A stretch of DNA of 64,000 nt from Brachionus manjavacas (GCA_019054805.1 JAHQIY010000002.1:7564001-7628000); one strand, 5' to 3'. Counted from the stretch's first letter, positions 12,236-22,724 are shown. Notes: generated by a model from the sequence alone, not told the origin. Made by a program: numbers and translations.

Positions 12236-13768
12236 ATGCCCGGTTATGGAAATTTGCTAAGATCATTGAGTCAGAGTACAGAGACACCAGTAAGAGCCAA
12301 TGTAAAGGGCTCAATACCGAATTGGGTCGAGGGTACATTGTACAGAAATGGTCCAGGACGATTCAAATTTGGTGAAAAATTCCATCAACATTTATTCGAT
12401 GGAGGAGCTTGTGTGCACAGATTTCGAATTCACAATGGCCAAGTTTTTTATTCCAACAAGCTTTTGGACACAGACAGCTACAAGAAAACTTTGGAAACAG
12501 GTCGTTTGACAACCAATTTCGGCTCAGTTGATGTCGAGTCAAGTATTTTTGAAAGATTCCAAAAATTTTTCAAAAGCAACAATGAACGAAAAGACAACAC
12601 CAATGTTAACATTGCGCCGTATGCAAACGAACAACTGTATGCGTTGACTGAGACCAATCTAATGTGCAAATTGGACCCTGAGGATTTGAGCATTGATGCC
12701 ACTGTCAACGTCACTGAATACATTCAAGATCTAAAAACAACATTTGCGCATCCTCATGTTGAAAAAGACGGCACATGGCTGACTATGGGCGCTAATCATC
12801 GTGGCCCCAATGGACCTGAATTTAAGTTTGTAAGATACAAAGGTGGAGAAGAAGGAGCCAAAGCTGGCAATGCATGTGAGCAAGCAGAACTGATAGCAAC
12901 ATTACCTTCAAGTTACTCCTATGGGTACAGCTATTTTCACAGCTTTGGTCTTAGTGAAAATTACATCATATTTTTGGAGCAAGCTGTTATGTTGAGTTTT
13001 ACAGAATATTTTAAAAACACTGTGATCTTTAATGGACCATTGTGCTCGGCTTTGGTAACCGACAAGAATCTGCCCACCCGCATCCATTTGATAAATAGAA
13101 AAACTGGAGAAATAGTTGACAAAAAATTTGTCACCGAATCTCAATTCACGTTTCACTGCATAAATGCGTATGAAAATCAGGATGAGATTATTCTAGATCT
13201 GAGTTCGTATGATGCGGACTATTTCACAACCGCGGTCTATTCCTATGAAAATTCCCATTCTGATAAGCTTTTGGGAGACAAGTCAATTTTTCCACTGGCC
13301 CGTCGAGTCAAAATTCCCTTGGATAAAGAAGACAAAGGTGAAATCTACTGCGAGATTAAAGACTTGAAGTCGGACTTTCCATTCGAGTTTCCAGTCATCA
13401 ATTATTCCAGATACAATGGCTTAAAGTACAAATATGTATACGGAGCTAATCACTATAAGCTTCCGTTTTCAGTGGTAAAACTAAATGTTGATGAGCCGAC
13501 TGTATTTTATGAGAGGATTTATGGAAGTGAATTGGATAGGCAAATTCCCAGTGAGCCAATTTTTGTCGAAAATCCTGAGGCCAAAAGTGAAGATGATGGG
13601 GTTTTACTTGTTTTGGTTTTGTGTGAAAAAAACGACTACTTGTCAGTTTTAGATGCCAAGGATTTAACCGAAATAGCAAGAGCAGATATCCCCGAAGATG
13701 TCAAAAGTGCATACACATTTCATGGATTCTTCGCCAGTCAAGAAAAATTAGGAAAATTAAATGTTTAA
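12236..13768 (+). CDS. Carotenoid oxygenase (BCO1/BCO2/RPE65 family), single exon
   Basis: This 510-residue protein has the family's usual length (about 500-550). The family consists of Fe(II) enzymes that cleave carotenoids or isomerise retinoids. The four conserved iron-ligand histidine contexts are present: AHPHVEKDG (H172/H174), FHSFG (H235), FTFHCINAYE (H307) and the C-terminal FHGFF (H496). The N-terminal signature NWVEGTLYRNGPG (29-41) and FDGGACVHRF (54-63) are also typical. The frame is uninterrupted and the codons are clearly GC-richer than the flanks, so the gene looks intact and active. An AATAAA lies 36 bp after the stop. The lack of introns is unusual beside the multi-exon host genes here and may reflect a retrocopy or intron loss. 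Whether it acts at the central (BCO1) or eccentric (BCO2) bond cannot be read from sequence by eye. The long antisense frames within it are shadows. Confidence 0.94.
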   Translation: MPGYGNLLRSLSQSTETPVRANVKGSIPNWVEGTLYRNGPGRFKFGEKFHQHLFDGGACVHRFRIHNGQVFYSNKLLDTDSYKKTLETGRLTTNFGSVDVESSIFERFQKFFKSNNERKDNTNVNIAPYANEQLYALTETNLMCKLDPEDLSIDATVNVTEYIQDLKTTFAHPHVEKDGTWLTMGANHRGPNGPEFKFVRYKGGEEGAKAGNACEQAELIATLPSSYSYGYSYFHSFGLSENYIIFLEQAVMLSFTEYFKNTVIFNGPLCSALVTDKNLPTRIHLINRKTGEIVDKKFVTESQFTFHCINAYENQDEIILDLSSYDADYFTTAVYSYENSHSDKLLGDKSIFPLARRVKIPLDKEDKGEIYCEIKDLKSDFPFEFPVINYSRYNGLKYKYVYGANHYKLPFSVVKLNVDEPTVFYERIYGSELDRQIPSEPIFVENPEAKSEDDGVLLVLVLCEKNDYLSVLDAKDLTEIARADIPEDVKSAYTFHGFFASQEKLGKLNV

Positions 13769-13976
13769 TATGTTTAGTTGCATTTATTAAATAATAATTT
13801 TTAAATAAAATTAATTTTGATCAATGTTTTTGTTTTCAATTTTATCAAATAATAAAAAATAATTTGTCCTTTTTCAAAAGAGAAGCGTTCATCTGCTCCG
13901 CTCTGACACAGACCAAATAAAATAAAAAACTGTATTTATATAAAAATGTTCAAAATTTACAAATACTAACTTTCTT

Positions 13977-14440
13977 TTAAGTGTGTTTTGATATACACTT
14001 ACTGATTCCTTGTATCTTCAGCACTCTATCCCAAGCCTTAGTCATCGAGTCGAGTAGCATCTCTAAATAGCTTTCAAGATTCTTTTCAATTTCACTTGGA
14101 TCTGCTTGGTCAGATAAGAGCAATGAGATTGGAATTTTCCTTATATTTGCACAAAGTTGAATCTCGTATTCGATTCGGAAACTAAGATTATCCCATTGCT
14201 CAAAACACACTTTAATAGAAGAATGATCACTAAGATTTCTTTTGTCTTCTATTATGTCTACGCTAATTGAGGGAATCCCACAGGTTTTAGATAAAATAAC
14301 ATGGTCAATCCACGATTCACCGAATGGTGATCGAAATGTTGACGTTTTTTTTGGGTGAACATGATGTCAGCAAATATGAAAGCTTCCTGCTCGATTCTTA
14401 ATAGAGTTTCTCGGTCACTTGAGTTCATTCTTTTAGGTTG
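13977..14440 (-). pseudogene. LINE endonuclease-domain fragment
   Basis: Read on the minus strand, the segment contains FRSPFGESWIDHVILSK followed about 25 residues later by NLSDHSSIKV. These are the C-terminal signature of LINE APE-type endonucleases: a substrate loop, then the SDH box with catalytic Asp-His. Upstream (higher coordinates) reads ETLLRIEQEAFIFADI. At least one frame change separates the blocks. It is a fragment in the opposite orientation to the RT piece that begins at about 14,505, so two insertions abut here. Confidence 0.65.
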
Positions 14441-14504
14441 TCCCTAAAACGCAGACCCGTTTGCAAATCAGTATTTGCAGACCCTAAATTTTTTCGAGGA
14501 TTTA

Positions 14505-14885
14505 TTATAACTCAGCACTAGCTGTTTTATCTCTTCCAAATAATCTAACAACAGAATCCTTTAAAATTGAAACTGGTATAAAACAAGGTGCTATTTTAAC
14601 TTCATTTCGTTTTAACTTGTATATTGATGATCTTATTATAGAATGCCTTAACAATGAACTTGGAGCTCTTTATAAAAATCTTAATGTCTCTATCATTGTC
14701 TACGCAGATGATATAATCTTAAAAAGTTGACATCTAGAAATTTTTTTAGATATTTGTGGGACTTATGGGAATAAATGGAGAATAAAATCTAATCCTAATA
14801 AAACAAAAGTTGTTAACTTAGACATTCAATTATTTAAGTCGGTATTTCACCTAAATGGATCCGAACTTAAGAAGCAAATCAGTTA
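14505..14885 (+). pseudogene. LINE reverse-transcriptase fragment, left part (interrupted by a foldback element)
   Basis: The plus strand reads IETGIKQGAILTSFRFNLYI (RT block 4) and VYADDIIL (the catalytic YADD box), then YGNKWRIKSNPNKTKVV, the usual segment before the thumb. One in-frame stop (TGA at about 14,727) shows decay. The reading continues on the far side of the 1.44-kb element inserted at 14,886-16,325, which is strong evidence for the insertion boundaries. It resembles the L2/CR1-like family seen again at 38,290-39,915. Confidence 0.75.
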
Positions 14886-16325
14886 CAGTGCTGCTACGAT
14901 ACCTTGAATTCACCATATTTTACGTAAATTATGGTAAATTCACGATATTCTACCATATTTACCGTAAAATATGGTAATCTAAAAAAGGGTATTTTTCGTA
15001 AAATTACGATAATTATTGTAAAATTCAGTGAAATAAAAAATTTCCAAAATTTCTCGAAAAAAACCGATTTTCATGAAAAAAATTTTTTTTAGAATTTTTG
15101 AAAAAGGAAAACAAAAAAAATTTTTTTGACAAAAATTGACGTAAATTTCGGTAAATTCTTGTAAAAAAAGGTAAAAAATGGTAAAAATTCAACAGAAAAG
15201 GAAATGGATTTTTTATTATTTCATTCAATTTTTTTTCTAAACAAATTGTGAAAATTAATATTTAAACATTATTTACAAAATAAATTTACGACATAACTTT
15301 TTCTGCAACCGAATTGTCAATGACTGGAACGATCTTAACGACTCGATCATCACCGCCAAAAGTACCAATGACTTCAAAAGCAAGCTTGACAAAACAGCAA
15401 CTTAATAACGGCAAGTGGCTACCACACAGGGTGTCGTCACCCATCGCGTTATGCATCATTCTGCATGCAAATCGCGACTTGTAGCCTACCCCTTACTACT
15501 ACTACTACTACTACTAAATTTTATTTTTATTTGAGTTATTTTTCTAGAGAATATATAAAATGTCTTGTTTAAAAGAAAATTTATAAATCATCTCTAATGT
15601 AAAACATGCATTTTTCTAGTTTTTATTAGAAGAAAAAAATAGCTATTAATTTCTTTTAATTGAGTCACATTTTGGGAGTGAAAAATTTTCGAATAGAAGA
15701 AATCCTTTGATGACCGAACTTTCTTCTATTTGAGGAAATACGGTAATTTTTTTAGTTTGAAAGCACAAAAAAATTAATTTTTGATTAAAGAAATGGACTT
15801 AAAAAAAAATGGCTTCTTCACTTCTTCAGAGCTTTCTTTTAAAATAAAGAAAAGATTCAGAATTACTTTAAGTAGGAGTGTAATCCGAAAATATAGACAT
15901 AAACTAGGTAATTTATTTTCATCTAAAAATATATTTTATTTTAAAAAATAAATATTATTTTTTATTAAAATAAATTTAAAATAAATAAATATTATTATGA
16001 AATAATAAAAAATCCATTTTTTTCTTTTTTGTTGAATTTTTACCATTTTTTACCTTTTTTTTACAAGAATTTACCGAAATTTACGTCAATTTTTGTCACA
16101 AAATTCAATCAAATTTTTTTTTTCCTTTTTCAAAAATTCTAAAAAAAAATTTTTTCATGAAAATCGGTTTTTTTCGAGAAATTTTGGAAGTTTTTTTTTT
16201 CACTGAATTTTACAATAATTATCGGTATTTTACGATAATTATCGTAATTTTACGAAAAATACCCTTTTTTAGATTACCATATTTTACGGTAAATATGGTG
16301 AATTCAAGGTATCGTAGCAGCACTG
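14886..16325. mobile_element. Foldback/MITE-type DNA element with TIRs of about 330 bp and TA target duplication
   Basis: The left arm (14,886-15,223) and right arm (15,998-16,325) are imperfect inverted copies of each other. Both ends begin CAGTGCTGCTACGATACC when read inwards. A TA lies directly outside each end (14,884-14,885 and 16,326-16,327), the signature of Tc1/mariner-superfamily insertion. Restoring one TA reconnects the LINE RT frame on both sides. The arms are rich in TTTACGGTAAATT-like motifs. No transposase is encoded, so it is non-autonomous. The 774-bp interior contains a LINE 3' fragment, so it is either a later host of a LINE insertion or a carrier of captured sequence. Confidence 0.9.
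15285..15514 (+). pseudogene. LINE ORF2 C-terminus plus 3' UTR and (TAC)7 tail, inside the foldback element
   Basis: The frame reads RHNFFCNRIVNDWNDLND, then STNDFKSKLDK, and stops at 15,403. This is the conserved extreme C-terminus of CR1-like ORF2 proteins (xHxFFxNRVVxxWNxL...FKxxLD). About 90 bp of GC-richer 3' UTR follows, then seven TAC repeats at 15,494-15,514. The copy is strongly 5'-truncated, a typical dead-on-arrival LINE insertion. Its position between the two TIR arms makes it the third layer of nesting here. Confidence 0.8.
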
Positions 16326-16327
16326 TA

Positions 16328-17090
16328 GAATATTTAGGATTCATTATTGATTCAAATCTTGACCTAAACACAGTCATTAGTAATTTTTAAAATAGTTCAG
16401 AGCAGCTTATTTGGAAATTCCAATCTTCTGCCTGAATAATAGTCCTACCTCTTCACCTAAATTCAAATCATTTATGTGCAAAACATATTACTTATCAAAA
16501 TTCACATATGGTCTTGAGGCTCTCACGCTTAATTCGACAACAAACGATTCAATAAATAAATTACAAAACAACTTAATTAGACAAATGTTTGGTTTAAAAA
16601 CCTACTGTCACATGTCACGAGTCTTAAAAGTACTGAAAGGATTCAACTTTGATAAACTTTATCTATTTTTAAAACTTACTTTTATTAAAACAATTAAATA
16701 TAATTATCTCTCATCACAATTTTTAATCTATCCTAAGTGACCCCCCCTCTAATAAATCATTTCCCTACGATTTGGTACTTATTTCCAAATACTTAAAAAT
16801 TGAAACCTCAAAAATTACAGTAAATATAAACCAACTTAAAGAAAATCTTAAGATTAATCTGATTTTTAATGATGATATTTTTGATTGAATTTGGTTATGT
16901 CTTTGCAATTTAAAATTTAAACATTAAAGAACTCTCTTAAATGAGCTAATTCAAAATAAATTAAATTCTTGAATTTTGGTCCAAGTTTTCTTGCTTTCTA
17001 ACTTTCATGCCTTTTTCTATTTTTGAACTAACGTTCCTTCAAGACTAACATCTGATTGTTCAGCTGTCTCTGTTTACAAAAATCACAATA
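16328..17090 (+). pseudogene. LINE ORF2 fragment, right part, C-terminal region
   Basis: Directly after the foldback element the plus strand resumes with VEYLGFIIDSNLDL, the thumb-region 'YLG' block of LINE reverse transcriptases. It then has an in-frame stop near 16,388 and continues as KTYYLSKFTYGLEALTLN, NKLQNNLIRQMFGL and LKLTFIKTIKYN to about 16,737. Further frames with stops run to about 17,060. It is the continuation of the 14,505-14,885 piece. Its tail is interrupted by the mariner element that starts at 17,091. Confidence 0.7.
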
Positions 17091-18370
17091 ACGGATGACA
17101 ACATAAAATCGAGACGAACTTTAAAAGGCCATAACTTTTTTAATATTTTTCAAAATAAAACGACATTTTGAGAGAATATAGCATTTTTATTCTAATTTTT
17201 ATTTATTCTTTTATCTTTTTTCAATAAGTCCATTTCTTCAAATATAATTGACTCGTTTGGATGTTTGGATACAGACCAAAAGGTCCTGTACGAGATTTTG
17301 GTCCATATTTCTTGTACAAAGTCGTTTTATTCCTTAGTTCATCTAAGTTTTTTGCTCTCCAGTCATTCTCATACACTTTTCCCTTTAAAATGGACCAAAA
17401 ATCCTCAATTGGTTTTCGCACTTTTGCACAAAATAGATATTTTGGTCAATCAAATAGTTGACCACTGTATTGGCATAATGAGAGCTCGCCAAGTTGGGCC
17501 AGAACTTATAGTTGCCGTCTGAATGATGCTTTTAAATAAACGGAATGACTCCACGCTTTATAAAGTCTAAATAGACAGTTTGGTTGACTGAAAGTCCACT
17601 TTTCCGTATGATTTGCGCCGAAATACCCATCTCAGAGATGACAAACCAAACAAGTAATTTCTGCTCAAATTTCTTAACTAAGATATATTTTGTACTTGCT
17701 GGTGTTGCAGCAATGTTACTTGCGTAAAATATATCATTTCCGTTGCTTTTATGATGACTGAGAGTGAAAAAGGATTCAACGTCTAAATTCCAGGAAATAT
17801 TTGAATTTTTTAATACAAATTTCTATATTTAACTCTAGCTACTTTTTTTTGCGTTTCGGTTCGGTCGGGGATTTTCATATTTTTTCTAGGTGTTATTTGA
17901 AGCTTCTACAACAATTTTGAGACCATTTGCTGGCTAGTATCAAACTTTTTGGCTGCTTGACGCTGACTGATGTTGTCTTTGTGATCAAAAGCCTTTTTTA
18001 GCTTGTTGAGTCGTACTTTAGTCATTTTTTTCGGTATTTGACCAGATCCTTGTTTCCTTTCTGGTGAATAATATTCCTTACGTTTTAAAATTCGGTTTAC
18101 AGTACTTCTTGGAATTTTTTCTGCCATTAAATGCCTCACAGTGAATATCTTTCCAAGTTATCTATTTTCGTTAAAAAGCGTACACCCGAATTCTAAGGGC
18201 CTTTTCTTTAGATGAATTTATTTTGGTCATTTTAAATTCAAATTGAATAATTTTTTTATTGTATTTAAAATTAAGTTTACTGCAATAATATGGAAAGAGA
18301 TTTGAAAAAAAATTAAAATAGAATTGCAAATGATACTTAAAGTACGTCTCGATTTTAAGTTGTCACCCGT
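17091..18370 (-). mobile_element. Decayed full-length Tc1/mariner transposon
   Basis: Terminal inverted repeats of about 33 bp start ACGGRTGACAAC at both ends (17,091-17,124 and 18,338-18,370) and agree at all but four positions. TA flanks the left end; the right flank has drifted to TG. The length of 1,280 bp is the normal size for the superfamily. The minus strand encodes a broken transposase: an N-terminal helix-turn-helix part (18,139-17,906), the first catalytic block DVESFFTL near 17,780, a FWPNLASSHYA block near 17,490 in which the canonical catalytic Asp is Asn, and a C-terminal PIEDFWSILKGKVY block at about 17,415-17,370 carrying the third acidic residue. Several stops and frameshifts separate these blocks, so it cannot make an active enzyme. 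Confidence 0.88.
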
Positions 18371-18900
18371 TGCTTAATTGAATGATTCTATAGATCAAGC
18401 GATCAATATATCTGTAAACATTCAAAAGACCAATCTAAGAAAGATATGTGAAGAATTAATTGGTGAAGTTCGAGAACTAAAAAATTGATAAATTTTACTA
18501 ATGTGTTCAAGACTTAAAAACGGAAAATTTATAATGATCAATTTAGATGGTAAAATTATAATTTAAATAATAGAGAAATGGTAAATGATCAAAAAAACTC
18601 GGATGTTGTCTTTGAATCTGATTACGCTCAAAGTGGAACAAAATAAAAAAGCCATGCAACTAAAATTGATTGAATCATGGAAAAAAAGGAAGGGAAAACC
18701 TTAGCTATGAGAAAAATATTGACAAGAAGAGGAAAAAGATCAACAAATAAATTGAATTAAAATATTTATTACATCATTTATTACATATCTATTTATCTTT
18801 TCTTTAATTTATTTTATTTTACCTTTTTTTTTACTTTATTTTTATTTTGTTTTTTAATTCTGAGGGAGCTCAAGCTCGGTACAGAAAAACAAATAAATGA
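18371..18900 (+). mobile_element. LINE 3' terminal region with conserved tail
   Basis: After the mariner element comes decayed sequence. A short frame at about 18,374-18,487 ends in VRELKN, which I cannot assign. The stretch ends in a T-rich run, then CTGAGGGAGCTCAAGCTCGG and ACAGAAAAACAAATAAATGA at about 18,860-18,900. The same tail, with few changes, ends the LINE copy at 25,020-25,082 and occurs again at 30,350-30,400. I read it as the 3' recognition end of one LINE family. Confidence 0.55.
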
Positions 18901-20789
18901 ATCTAGCGAGATGTGTCAGGATAATGCTATGTCAGATATAACAAAACAAATAGCAAAGTTAAATTAAGACTTCAATTAGAAATTATGCATAATAAATTGA
19001 AAGGAAATAGATATATTTTTTTTCATTCATTTATGATGAACGTTTTGATTTTTCATTGCTAGTATTGTTATTTTATTATTTTCTAAGCTTAAGCTACTTC
19101 AGACCTAAATAAAAATAATATTGAAAATTTGAATAAAATAACAGTAATTTTTTTCATCTTAAAAATTGAAAATTCTTTAAGTTGTTACTACAGTTTAGAA
19201 CCAGCAGTCATAAACTGTAGTGTAGCAACCTAAAAGATTGTTTTAATTTTCTTTTATATTTAAACTTAACAGTTATCATAGAAACAAAGTTTATTTGAAA
19301 AAAAGTCTTAACAAAGCACCTGACAACTCGATTCTATTAGTAGAAGCGCTTTTTTTATAGATAATTTACCTATTGTTGCAAAAATAGAAACAAAGTTAAT
19401 AAAGCCATTTTACGACATTTAAATACTAAGTCTCTTTTGTAATTTTTAATTTAAAAAAGAAAAATTTTATCGAAATTTTTCAGAGGCCTTCTAGTGGTTT
19501 TACTCAGTTTTCAGTCTAAGATATTAAACAAGTATATCTGCAATATCTAGGTCTTCTAGATTCTTAATTTGACCCGGAGACAGGGAAATGTGTAATCTAT
19601 CCTCACAGTTAGTAAATAAGTAGCAAGAAAATCAAATAAGTTACAAAGCATCATTAACATGTCCTCATTTTTTTTAATCTTAGGATTTTGTGTTTTTTGA
19701 TTTTTTTTGATTTTTCATGCAAAGTTCGCGCGGGTTAAAACTACAGCATTGTCTGAATTTGGCTCTTTCGATCACAAACTCTTATTTAGCATAAATGGAA
19801 ACAAAAGAAAGCCTTTTTTTAGGTGAATTAAAAAAATTAATTTTTTTGGCTACCCCCTCAAAGATTAGCACCAAATTTATTAGTTGTATCCTTTTAGTTC
19901 TAAAAATCAAATGATTTTATAAACATATTGTATTATTATTATACAGATTATTAAAGCTCTTTTTCTGAACTACAAAAAGGTGTATTCAGTTGTTTTTAAC
20001 AAAATAAATTTTGACCATTAAAATTGACCGGAGACGAAAATTTCTGGAGTTTTCACTATTTTTGTATCTCGTTCTTGGTTTACCCCTAATTCAAAATTAT
20101 TTTAGCAGAATCAGAAACCGGAAAAAATTCTGAGCAAATTAATAAGCTCACTTTTTTTAAATTTTGACCCAAAATGTTCACGCTAATTTGACGCTGATTT
20201 TTGACTTTTGACCAATTCTGATATCAAATTTGGGCTAAGTTTTAGTTTTATTTTTTTTGACTAAAATAATATTTTGAAATTACCAAAAACTAAACAAATT
20301 TTTTTTCTTCGATAGTATTTCTCTCTTAAGTATTAAAAAATCGAAAAATCGTTAAAATAAAGAGAAGTATCTCTTTTTAATAGCTTATTTTTTACAGCAT
20401 AAACATTTTATTCCCCAGAAAAATGTTTTATTATTTTAAAACAAAAAAGAAAAAAATGTGAATGTGAAGCATACCTATTTTTTTACCTTAAACTATATCA
20501 CACTAGGAAACATATATAAGTCTTTGTTGAATAAAATAACAATGAATCGGGAATAAATTTATTAAGAAAAGTTTTTTAAAACTTGAACTAAAAGAAAAGA
20601 ATAAAAGAGAAAACTAAAATTATCAAATAGTATCAAGGCAGTTCTTTTGGTAACAATTAATTTATCAAATTATATTTCAACGGTCTTCAATCGGGTCTGT
20701 AATTTTTTACTTTTTTCCGTGTCTTAATTCTTTACCAGAGACTAACCAGAAAATCATTACTAATGAGAAAATCATTTTCTCATTTAAGT
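18901..20789. other. AT-rich stretch without recognisable genes
   Basis: No open frame of note. A hairpin is present at 19,181-19,229. The part from about 19,730 to 20,260 has a somewhat different texture, with C-rich blocks such as TACCCCCTC and GTTTACCCCTA, and may be an old element, but I find no inverted ends. Confidence 0.5.
19181..19229. repeat. Hairpin with 10-bp perfect inner stem
   Basis: CTACAGTTTA and TAAACTGTAG form a perfect 10-bp stem around a 13-base loop. Outer arms GTTGTTA and TGTAGCAAC extend it imperfectly. It is probably the core of a small foldback element; no target duplication is clear. Confidence 0.55.
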
Positions 20790-22330
20790 AAGAATTTTTT
20801 GTTTGGTCTGGTGTCTAATGCTTTTGAAATGTCGAGATAAACAATATCCATTGAGATATAATAATAATATTAAAAGTTAGTGTTAGTTCTGTTAGGCACA
20901 TGAAATGAAGGACTAGATTCATCATAATAACTTGTTGAAATTCATTTAATCAATTTTGCTTTTAAATTCATTTACAGTTATCGAGTTTATCTTCATTTAA
21001 TTGATTTCAAGCATTTACAACTCTTTAACTGAAAAAAATTATACTTTTGGTACAATTGTTTAATAATTGTTTAACGATTTTCACTATTTTGGTTTTTCTT
21101 AAAGAAAAAGGAGTATCCCAGACACTTTTATTTAGTCCTTAAAAATTTTGAAAATTCTATAAAATCTCCTTTTATTGTTCTTGTTTCTAAAGTAGTCGAG
21201 TTAAGTGCAGCCAACCTATCATTGTAATTCAATTTTTTAAACTCTGAAACCAGTTTGGAAGCTCTCCTTTGAACTGACTCTTAGGGCAGTAGTACGTAAG
21301 TTCGCAACAATTATGTTCGCAGACAACATGTTCACAACATTATGTTCAAATAAGATATTTTAACATTAAAAATTAGCAAAATTCGTTGATTTTAGATCAA
21401 TTTTATTGAAGATCAAAAATTACAAAAATTAAATAAGTATAAAATTTGAAAAAAAACTTAAGGAAGACTATTATTTTTAATTTAGAGCCTTTTTCACATA
21501 AATTTTGAGCCATACCACTTAAGAAACCTTTAATATCATATTTAACTTTACCGCATCTCAAATTCATTTTTAATAATTCTTAAATATTACAAATTTTAAT
21601 TACGCAAAAACTTCAAAAACGTAAAAGAGTAAAATTACATGGGCATATATGTGCGAACATATATTCGTCTTTGCGAACATATATTGTTCTCTGCCAACAT
21701 AAGTACTATTCCCACTCTTAGACATTTATATCTTTCTTAAGATGTGTGCGCCATACTTATACTCCATACTCCAAATGTGGCCTAATAATAGTTATTTATA
21801 GAATTTTAAATGTTCTTCTTGAATTTTAAAGCCAAAATTGATTCATTTAAGCAAATTGGATCATTAAAATTACACCAATCATAATTTGTAAAGAATTCAG
21901 AGTCAGAATTAAGTTTTTCGAAGTCTTTCTCAGTATCATTTAATCAGAATTAGGACTAAATATTGAAGATAAGATTTCTCCGAAGTATTTTTTCTTTTTT
22001 TCATTAGTTTTGAATTCTCGTTATTTAAAATTATTGGGATTAAATTTGATCCTTTTTTTTTATTCTAAATTTATTTAGTTTTTTCCAAAAAGGTCTACTT
22101 GTAAGAGGGTTTTTTCCAATCTTCTCGATAAAATCAAACCAATTTTGATTCCAGAATTTTTTCAAAGAGACCTTTAACGCAAATGTAAGTTGATAAAATT
22201 TTTGCTTGGGCTTTTGAAATTAAGTTTTTTGGAAGTTTCTTCTAACTTTCCTTCATTCTTTTTTCATATTAACAATGTTCGGAGGAAGACTGGTTTTGTA
22301 TTTTCTGAGAAAGATATGTAAAAAAAATTA
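20790..22330 (-). pseudogene. CR1-like LINE remnants, interrupted by a hAT-like MITE
   Basis: Minus-strand blocks, from high to low coordinates: KKFWNQNWFDFIEKI followed by a PFWKKLNKF-type block (about 22,185-22,060), part of the linker before RT; IIRPHLEYGV (about 21,800) and an AHILRK block; then, after the 429-bp MITE, a VQRRASKLVxEFKKL-type block and ALNSTTLETR (about 21,270-21,150), and a WNQLNEDK/VNEFKSKID-type end near 20,960. These follow the order of a LINE ORF2 C-terminal half with the RT core deleted and several frame changes. A separate block VYLDISKALDTRPNKKF at about 20,855-20,795 is an RT motif A and is out of order, so it comes from another copy. All are dead. Confidence 0.65.
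21285..21713. mobile_element. hAT-like MITE with 8-bp target duplication
   Basis: The 8-mer ACTCTTAG occurs immediately left (21,277-21,284) and right (21,714-21,721). Ends read inward are GGCAGTAGTACGTAAGTTCG and GGGAATAGTACTTATGTTGG, an imperfect TIR. Near both ends short motifs of the form (A)TGTTCGCA/TGCGAACAT recur several times, as expected for subterminal transposase-binding repeats in hAT elements. Removing the element plus one target copy rejoins the LINE sequence it interrupts. No coding capacity. Confidence 0.85.
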
Positions 22331-22373
22331 ATTTCCAGCAATGTATCCACAAAAACAGCAAAAATCTTAACTA

Positions 22374-22635
22374 CAGTGTATGAACTTGTTAGATCATATC
22401 ATCTGATATCATTTGATATCATTCTTTTAAACTTTCCTCATATCAGCTGATATCAGCTATTATCATTTGGTAACAAAAAATATCAGGTGAATTAAAATTT
22501 GAATTTTTATTTGAAAAAATATGCAAATAATTTTTTTTTTCCTGATATTAGCTTAAATCAAATCATATAAACTGATATCAAATTAAATCATCTAATATCA
22601 AATTATATGATGTGACAAGTTAATTTCCGACACTG
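22374..22635. mobile_element. 262-bp MITE with CAGTGT ends, TA duplication and internal TGATATCA repeats
   Basis: Both ends start CAGTGT when read inward and share AACTTGT and ATCATAT blocks offset by a 4-bp indel. TA flanks each side (22,372-22,373 and 22,636-22,637). The interior consists largely of TGATATCA and TGATAT-type palindromic units, roughly ten of them. This points to the Tc1/mariner superfamily, non-autonomous. Confidence 0.82.
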
Positions 22636-22724
22636 TAATTTGGTAAAAAAATTACAAACAATTAACTATTTCTGTTTATAATATTTTTTACAGAAAAGAA
22701 CATAAAAATAAAAATTTCTCTCTA

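Noticed and set aside
12478-13679. Minus-strand frames inside the carotenoid oxygenase
   Set aside because: They are antisense shadows of a strongly supported coding exon.
14455-14500. GCAGACCC direct repeats around a GCAAAT/ATTTGC hairpin as a small element
   Set aside because: Too short and at the junction of two LINE pieces; no duplication or other copy is visible in the window.
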